Origin: Symsagittifera roscoffensis
Lineage: Eukaryota > Xenacoelomorpha > Acoela > Convolutidae
Length of the DNA stretch: 64,000 nucleotides
Reading direction: 5' to 3'
Assembly: GCF_963678635.1 (NCBI RefSeq)
Contig: NC_087065.1
Coordinates: forward strand, 2,852,001-2,916,000
Shown in pieces: positions 56,231 to 64,000 of this stretch (positions are counted from its first letter, which is position 1; every line of letters begins with the position of its first letter). The notes beneath the pieces were generated by a model. It was not told where the DNA came from, did not search any database, and saw only the letters and a list, made by a program, of their open reading frames with translations. Both the position numbers and the translations under genes were made by a program.

Positions 56231-57649
56231 ACGCTATCCAATGGATATTTGATCTATTCGAAAATTTTTCGAATGGTTTTTTGTTGTTGTTGGATGTTTC
56301 GAATGAAGTTGGATGTTTATTTTTAGATTTCCCAGCAGCAAGGAAAAACCTTTTGACCTAGTTCTTCTTTAATATCGTTTTTTAATCGTCTAAGTATCTA
56401 CCATAAAAGTTTTTTAACAGGTTGAAGGACACTTTTCAATTCTCTTTTGGCTAGTTTTATTGTTAAATTCTTTTTTCAAGACATTTAATTTCCTTGTATT
56501 TTTCTTTTTTTGTGCCATTTTTGTTATACTTTTGGAAAAATACGATTTTATCTGAAACCAAAACTTATGAATATAGTTTGGTGTTTCCCGATGTCTTACC
56601 CAAAATGATGGCTCCTATAACGTTTAACCTACTGCCCCTTTCCTCCTACCCACTCGCAAATTCAAATGTTTTGAAATTTTGTTCACATGGACTATTTGCC
56701 ACACGATTTAACCTGCAAAATATTAACCCAATCGTTCTTTTATTTTGATTTTTCTATTGAGCTTAACAAACGCAACAATCGAATTGATCAGTGTGTCAGG
56801 TCGACAGTAAAAAGGGTAGCAGAGACTAAATTACTCCTTTGTAATAGTTTTTTTTATAAATAAAGATTTACCAATCTCAAATTAATCAGATAATGGGTCG
56901 TTGCTGATTTTCAAAGCTGTTTTGCGTAATGTTTTTGGTTTTCAAGTTTTGCCAGAATTTGGTTTTGCCTGAGTTAATATAAATTAGGTATTAAGTGACA
57001 AACTCCTTCAAAATTTGTGCAAATGGCTCAAACGACACATTTCATGAAAATAGACGAAGTGCCACATGAATCCAGTAAATTGTTACAAATGAAAGACCCT
57101 TTGTTGGGATCATAAGTACTGATTTGAACCCTTCATTTAACAAATTCTGAATAGCAAGGCAAATTTGAAACCCAAGTCAATGTAGGTATGAAATGAAGAA
57201 TAGTATTTTCGGGAGTGTCAAATTCGTGAAATATTATATAAGTGTTGCGGGTGACGGACATCAAAACGGCGGACCCTAGGTCCAAATTGCAAAAATTGGA
57301 ACTTCGAGCAAAAAAAAGAATTCACAAAAAGTGAAAGTTCATGGCTGATCTTAAATTAAGTAAGTTGGCGTTTTTAAATGCATAATTAACGCTATCATAG
57401 TCTTTTGAATTGTTATTGGACAAGAAAGCAAGAAATTATTTTTATAGAAAGTTCAAAAACCTGGTAATCAAACAGTTATCAAGAAAAATTTGACATCAAG
57501 ATGTTGGTAATCGAAAGATATCTAGCAATTGCCACAAAAACTAGTTAGCAACATTTTCAAGAAATTGAAAAAAAAATCTATAACTCGTTAGATGTAACCA
57601 TGAACTTGGTTTGTAGATATAAATTAGATTTTATCACTTGGTAAAGACT
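56231..57649. other. Gene-poor stretch
   Basis: No supported gene or clear repeat seen. Confidence 0.4.
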
Positions 57650-57849
57650 NNNNNNNNNNNNNNNNNNNNNNNNNNNNNNNNNNNNNNNNNNNNNNNNNNN
57701 NNNNNNNNNNNNNNNNNNNNNNNNNNNNNNNNNNNNNNNNNNNNNNNNNNNNNNNNNNNNNNNNNNNNNNNNNNNNNNNNNNNNNNNNNNNNNNNNNNNN
57801 NNNNNNNNNNNNNNNNNNNNNNNNNNNNNNNNNNNNNNNNNNNNNNNNN
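57650..57849. other. Assembly gap, 200 N
   Basis: Exactly 200 undetermined bases, most likely a placeholder of unknown true size. Confidence 0.98.
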
Positions 57850-59551
57850 AATTGGGAACAAAGTAGCCTCAGTAATAACTTCCATCCGGTTCGCTTCGCC
57901 CAGGCATTTCATACCCCTCAGGGAAACTGGAAGAAATTTTCTGCAGAGGGTTTGGACTCTTTCTGGTTTCCAAGGGCGCATAACTGCGCAATCCTAAGAA
58001 AGTATACCTGATAGCAATGAAAACTTGAAACTGTTTTGGAATTCCTAGCATAGCATGTTCAAGTAAAACTGTGTTTTGAAAGCTGATTTCGTCATAACAA
58101 GTTTCTAAATCCTTGAAATGTCGTGAAATAACTTACGAGATTATTTGCACCGTCTGCGATTTGACACTATCTAATCAGTAACTTTCGGTGGTGTTTTTGC
58201 TACCAATTTTTCTCTCTTTCTTTTTTTTTCGTCGAAAAAGTACGTTCAATTATCACGACTTGTACAACTATTTCCAAAAACGTATCGCAAGTTTTTAAGG
58301 CGGTTTAAACTGTGAACAAGTTCATTATAAATAAGTTATGAGAGCCAGGACTGATAGTTTCCCAAGTTATATAGATTGTTAAGTCTTTCGTAACGCCTGA
58401 AGTTCCATAAAGTCTTGGGAACATTTAGAGTTTCTACAAAGAACATTTATAAAAGTTAGAAAGCAAAAGATAACTAACCCTAACTCTAATCCCTCATATA
58501 TTTTTATATGGTCTTTCGATAAGCCAGATTTCTCGAAAGAGTTTCCCAAATTCTGAATTTTGAAAGTTGAAGAATAGTTTGTTGAAGTTCAATTACGAAG
58601 ACTGAACTAGTTTACTTTTTGGATCTAGCTTTTAATTAACTTTTATATTTATTCATTTTTTGTAAAAATCTCTGCTTAATTTTTTCAACTATGTAGCTGA
58701 TTTAAAAATTTTCCTCCATTTATGCGATGAACGTAAATTAAACTTCCAGTCATCTTTTGGCTATTAAATTTTTGAAACGCTCATTTGGATGTTTATTGAA
58801 GAAGCTACTTAAGATGTTTATTTTTTTTGTTTACTAAATTATTTGCCCCTCACAATTCCCTAGGGATGACCTAGACTACTTTTCATGCTCAGGATCTTTT
58901 CCGCTTTGAATAAGTAAAAGGAATTAATTAGTCTATTTTGTTCGGATTATCTTCTGGCCAGGTTATCATCAGTGCTTTTTGCACACGTCTTAGCAATCTG
59001 TTATCAAAAAAATCTAATTCAATTTCACTTTAATTTCAATTCCTCCTCTGAGTTCAACAGTCCCGTTTTAATTCACTCGAGTCGATGAAATTTCTTCTGC
59101 CCGGTTTTTTTACCCTGAAATTTAAATTAGAACAATTTTTATGTAGTCGTAGTTGTCTAAAATGTGAACTTGTTTGTTAACAATTTGCTACTTTATCTTT
59201 ACAATTAATAATTTCAACGATAAGACACTAACAAAATTTCATTATTATTGCGAGGTGTGAACTTTTTTTGTAATCTCCCGATAAAAAACTCCCGTTTGTC
59301 TCTGAAAAAATGTTATTTTAAGCTTAAAGTCTTTGAGGCTTTTTTGATACAATGAAAATATTTATTGTTTCCAACTGTCAATTATCGAAATATTTCTATT
59401 CAATTGATATGTTTACCTTGCAACCATTTTACCAATTTTTCTTTGGTAAAATTATTTGTATTGTGTGAAAAGAATACGAAGATTAAAACACTTTTGTAAA
59501 ACATCGGACTTTGAAAACAGACATTAAAAATCGGCGACAGCACTTAACGTG
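57850..59551. other. Gene-poor stretch upstream of the receptor-like exon
   Basis: No supported gene. It should contain the promoter or 5' leader of the exon at 59552, but no start site could be placed. Confidence 0.35.
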
Positions 59552-59791
59552 ATGCAAAAGAAAACGAGTCTGGCAACTCGGAATTTAGAGGCGGGCAAAA
59601 ACCGAGTGTACGCTTCGGTTCGGTTTCTGAAGATAGGCGACATTAACACGAAGAACCAGCAGTTCACAGCTATTGTTGATTTGACCTTTACTTGGGGTAT
59701 GGAGTTACTTTCTGAGAAGGTGACCAATTATGCTTACCTGGACAGGTTTCTAGAACAACACAAGGGCGAAGGCCCGCTGGGGTTCCACTTG
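59552..59791 (+). CDS. First coding exon, possible Cys-loop ligand-gated channel-like protein
   Basis: From ATG 59552 an 80-codon frame runs to a strong donor (CTTG|GTAAGG) at 59792, phase 0. The segment VYASVRFLKIGDINTKNQQF followed by TAIVDLTFTWG resembles the first beta strands of the extracellular domain of invertebrate Cys-loop receptor-like proteins (FLKIGxIDTxxQxF, then a W). There is no obvious signal peptide before it, and the Cys-loop and membrane segments would lie in later exons, which I could not find before the window ends at least 4.2 kb downstream. The open frame and donor are solid; the family call is from a short motif and could be wrong. Confidence 0.5.
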
Positions 59792-60094
59792 GTAAGGATT
59801 GAACTTCATACCATTAGTTTTACTCTGTCGTTATAAATACTTTTTTTATAATTCTAATTAGTTTATAACAGTCAATTGCAATACTGTTCTAAAAATATGT
59901 TATAAATACAGAACTGTTTTATACAAATCAAACATAGAAAACTCTGGTCAAGTTATGCTCATAACTTCAACTTGATCAGTTTTTGCAGTACTGGGTAGTT
60001 TTTAAATCAACACTGATCCAATGAGCTTCATCAACAATGATCCAACGTAATCGAGAGAAAACACATTTTGGAGTTTTTCCCGCATCCAAGTTTA

Positions 60095-60970
60095 GGTGGA
60101 AATAATCGATTATAACGGATTATTATGATGATTTTTTGACAATTATAATTGATTATAATTACCAAAATTAGGTTTTTAAAGGATTTATAATTGATTATAA
60201 TTGTGATATTTTCCGAGAGATTATAATCTCTAATAATCGATTATAATTGATTATAGTTCTTACAAAAAAACTTTAGAATCAATTATAATCAATTATAATC
60301 TCTTATTTTGCCAAAATTTTGTCAATTCAAAACTATAATCGAATGATATCTTATATGGGTTATTCTTTTTATTTCAATAAGAAAATCTCTAAAAGAGAGC
60401 TCTCTTGAACACTTTGGTTCATCTGAAAACAAAGTTTTACCTCGAAGCAAAAGTTTCATAGAGATCCTTTCATATTAGTGGAAAGATTCCCGCTGTAGAT
60501 GAAAATTAAATCTTCCGAATCAATCATGAAACTTTATTAATTTGCTGATGTTTTGGTGATTAAAAAGCTTAATAATACATGCATCACAAAACAACTCTAA
60601 TGGGGAAGAAACGAAAAAAAAAATTATAAACTTGAATTGATTGTAAAATTTAAAAAAATTCTCATTTTTCATAGGAACCAACGTCTACAAAAAGCATAAA
60701 ATATAAGCAATTTAGATGCAATTTTGAAAACAAAATGCACAAAGAAAAGGGATTATTATCAATTATAATCGATCATAATGGATTTTTGTGCAAAACTAAT
60801 GAGTTAGAAATTTGAATAAAATTAATTGATTATAATCAATTATAATTGAATATAATTGTATCGAAAAATGGACGACTAAATAATTGATTATAATCGATTG
60901 TAATGGAATATAATTAATTATAATTTGATCTTAAAGAGAGAGATTATAAACAATCATTAATTGATTAAAA
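60095..60970. repeat. Field of palindromic AT repeats
   Basis: More than a dozen copies of AATTATAATCGATTATAATT-like words, singly and in short tandem pairs, with AATCGATT or AATTGATT centres. Many are self-complementary. They cluster at 60095-60310 and 60750-60960, downstream of the receptor-like exon and probably in its intron. Confidence 0.75.
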
Positions 60971-61189
60971 TCGATTGCTTCTCAATTTTAGTAAGACTGG
61001 TACTAAAATCGTAATAAAATCGAATATTAACGCTTGAAACTGGATGCGGGTTGCTTTCCATTTTCAGATTTACATTTTGATAGAATTATATACTTGTAAG
61101 GAAGGGATATACTCTTTACAGAATACGCCAAACAAGTGAGGTTACAAGGGTGATTTGGACGCGATAAGTATTGAATTCAAATCGGGAGT

Positions 61190-61613
61190 AATGTTTCGAA
61201 AGACTTGTGATGATGGTTTGTTCTTCAGAACACTTTTCAAAAATGTTTTTCTCGTGGGGGCTCGATCCCTCAATCTTCGGGATACCAGTAAGTTTGCGCT
61301 CACAACAAGACTAACCTAATTTTATCATCACTGTAAAACATGTCTAACTAAACTGCTTGCTATATAATTTACGCGTTTACGCGTGGCGAACTATATCGCA
61401 CTACAAAATTGTTCCAAATTGAGTTGAGGCAAGCTAATTGGTTTTATTAACTCCCTTAAAAACTCAAACTTTAATGCATAAACATTGATATTATCAGCCT
61501 AAAATTAATAGTTTGTCAATATTTCATTAACCAAAAATTGTTTGAGGCCAATTAAAGGGCAGTGGGAACATTCAGGGTTTTGCCTTTGATACGAGCAGTC
61601 TGGTTAACATGTT
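61190..61613 (+). mobile_element. Helentron-like repeat copy E with tRNA-like insert
   Basis: The 5' part is decayed (TTTCGAAAGACTTG; TTTGTTCTTCAG). It has a minus-strand tRNA-like block (61257-61316), GTGGCGAACTATATCGCAC, AAATTGTTCCAAATTGAG, and a 3' end GGGCAGTGGGAACATTCAGG then TGATACGAGCAGTCTGGTT. The order of parts matches copy A. Confidence 0.5.
61257..61316 (-). repeat. tRNA-derived segment inside copy E
   Basis: On the minus strand a GTTAGTCTTGTTGTGAGC block and a GGGATCGAGCCCC B-box-like block lie at tRNA spacing. It corresponds to 27181-27245. Confidence 0.4.
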
Positions 61614-64000
61614 TTAAGCAGAAAAGATTTAAAAGTTTGGCAAGTTTTGTGTTTGAAAAACTAAATAGAAAATAACTTTAAAAATTTCTCTCTGTTTTTT
61701 TCAATACTTTACATTGATCAAAAATGATTTAGTCCGTAAACAGCACTCATTGAGCACTGAATGACTGCTGGAGCAACAGTGGGTTTTTTTCTGATTTTAA
61801 CTCTGATCAGAGATATGGTTCTACTTGCACAATCATGTTTTCTGAGTCAGTTCTGATTTTTGTGTGGCAAATTAAACCTGAGTTTTATACCCCCAAAAAG
61901 TTATGTGTCATACCAAATCAATTTTGTCTAAATTAAAACTGTGTTTAAAGGTGTTTGTGGGTTAAAAGTTTTCGAAAACCTGCAGATTTTGATTTTATTT
62001 TTCAGCTCGACTAAATTAGTTTTTCGAGTTCTCTGAGTTAGGACTGGAGTGTATAACTCATAGAGTAATTTCGGATAGGGTACACCGTCTGCTCGTCACG
62101 CTATCTCATTTTCGGCCGGATAGATTCGTGCAACTTCTTAGTCTAATACCGATCCTAATCTTACTCTTATACTATCTAGTCTCAGGTTGTTTAACTAGTC
62201 TCTGCTAGGCTCAATAGATCTAGGGTATACTGGTTTATTGCGGCTGCTGAAGTGCTCGGGAGAGTCCAACTAATTTCTAAGTTAAATTCAAATCTCTCTG
62301 GTGCTGAAATTACAAGTAACTTCAGCACTTACAAATAAGTGGGTTGTTAGTTAGATGGATCATGATTGGTTAATATTAAATACTTTACATTGGTAAAATA
62401 TCTAATTTATCCAATCATAAAATGTAGTTTAGATCAGGTTCCACCCATCCGGGTTTTACAGAGTTTTTTAGAATAGTTCTTCTGCAATTTGAAGGATGGA
62501 TGATGGACGTTGGTTTTTGGCGAACATCATTTTCTTCCGTTTCCTCTTTGTTAAAGAAGTTCCAGGAAGCTGGAGTTAGAGACATAAGACGTTGTGTCTT
62601 CTAGTGACAACGACTAAGTCTTTGCAACAAACTCAAATCTGATTTCAGAATGGTTGGCTATGTCAGGTTTTTCTGTTCTGCGTGGAGAACTTCTTTTGTG
62701 TCTGATCTAGTTTGGGAATGGCGTGGAGATTGTGCGTGGAGGGGATGCCTGGTTACTCGGATCTGTACGTATACTTGAACATCGAGGTGGTCATTGGTCT
62801 AGTTCAATGAAGTCCTTTTCTGCGAAGTCAAGTCGTACTCTAAATCCTTTGAGTTGTGATTGTGAGTGGCATATCGATTGTGGTTGGTCATTCTCTCTCG
62901 AGTGTAGTGGGGTCGTTTTGTCTTTAGATGTTCGTCCTTGGTGTTGTATTCTGATCTATGTATTGCATAATGTAATTTACATTTTATAAAACATTTATTA
63001 GTTTAATATTTTTTAATTATGATTTTAGTTAGTTGTTTTCACAAAAGCTTTTTGTTTTAGTTCGGTTATTTTGAAGAGTTACTCACCCTTGAGTAGCTCT
63101 TATTAAAAATAGAGGTGTGGTCACAAAGCGTGGATGTAGCGCGGTGGGTTAGGCCGGCTATAGAGCATGCTCAGGACGTCCTTCCTGGTGGGTTAGGCCA
63201 GGAGTGGGAGTATGATTTCATGCGGTTTTTATGAGGGGTCCTGTTATGTGACAACGTTTTATGTTGGGTTTGTTGTGGTTTTTCTTATGTCTTGTTGGTT
63301 ATGTCCTTTTTCCAAAAAGCAAATTGTTCGTGGTATGGGTTTGTCTTTCGACTTTTTTGTGTTTTATTATTTCTTTTTTAGACTTTATAATAGTCTTCAA
63401 AAGAATAAATTATCCAGTTTTAAACTGGGTTAATCCGGTTTGGGTACCGTTGGTTTCCTTTTCTTAGTCATGCTGTTATTCTATGATTTGTGGTATTTAG
63501 TAAGCTGCGTTGGTTAGTTTTGTTTAGTATATGATTCCTTTCCAACCGGGTTAAAGGAAGGTTTGAAACATGTTATTATATGTTAGAGTTGTTGAGTGTG
63601 AAAACTTGAAACTGAAATTCATTATTTTAAACAATTCTTCGTGGGCGAGCTGTGCGAGTGTGGATAGAATTTCTGTGCGAATGAATGAGAATATCAAAAG
63701 GTTAGTACTGCATTTGCATTTTATTAATTTACTGCATAGAATTTGGAAATTTACTGCTAGTTATGGGGGAATTTTAAGTTACAAATTTTCATCATAATTA
63801 GATTTACTGCTTGTGGGGAAAATTTTAGAAATGAATTTACTGCATTGGTATTAAATTTATAAATTTATAAGTGTAAGAGATTAATAGAATTTTTGAAATC
63901 TGTTTGATGAAATTTGCGATTTTTATTTGTCTTTTGTGGTTTTTGTAGGTGATTGTCGGATGAAGGCTAAAAACCTAAAGAAAACATGGATAAAGTATGG
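61614..64000. other. Gene-poor stretch to window end
   Basis: No supported gene. 63140-63210 has two copies of GGTGGGTTAGGCC 50 bp apart in a more GC-rich island, possibly a repeat head. 62460-63000 is rich in G and T, with an 88-codon frame lacking any recognisable domain. An acceptor-like TTTTTGTAG lies at 63940-63948, but the following bases are too few to judge. Confidence 0.35.

Noticed and set aside
62723-62989. 88-residue open frame, Trp/Cys/Ser-rich
   Set aside because: No domain, no splice context, and in a G/T-rich stretch where long frames arise by chance.

Overview
This is a draft-assembly window from an animal nuclear genome. It is AT-rich, has GT-AG introns, holds several transposon types, and has two scaffold gaps of exactly 200 N (5740-5939 and 57650-57849). 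The best marker is a full-length CSRNP/AXUD1 gene, a nuclear protein family known from animals. The phylum cannot be fixed from the sequence; an invertebrate is most likely.

Layout. 1-1930: minisatellite-like repeats and AT-rich DNA. 1930-5739 (minus strand): a Ty3/gypsy-type retrotransposon with RT, RNase H and integrase, cut off at the first gap. 6202-7264: a two-exon EB1/MAPRE-like gene. 7765-14450: a head-to-tail array of canonical Helitron-like elements (5' TC, 3' hairpin plus CTAG) with an 18-bp linker between successive copies. 9510-17626 is duplicated in tandem as 17633-25291; the unit contains part of the array plus about 3.2 kb of other DNA, including a 271-bp insert bracketed by 110-bp direct repeats. 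26-45 kb: gene-poor DNA with Helentron-like repeats, another Helitron interrupted by a Tc1/mariner-like foldback MITE, hAT-like MITEs, tRNA-derived repeats, a possible solo LTR and odd palindromic minisatellites. 45955-53826: the five-exon CSRNP gene. 53.8-59.5 kb: gene-poor DNA. 59552-59791: a probable first coding exon of a Cys-loop receptor-like gene, whose presumed intron carries a palindromic AT repeat field.

The three host genes have no evident shared pathway: EB1 tracks microtubule plus ends, CSRNP is a nuclear regulator, and the last is a candidate ion-channel subunit. The main interest is the transposon architecture: tandem Helitrons with a constant linker, nested insertions whose empty sites can be read from paralogous copies, and a large tandem duplication. 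Exon joins were worked out by hand from splice consensus and reading phase; repeat boundaries are by eye.
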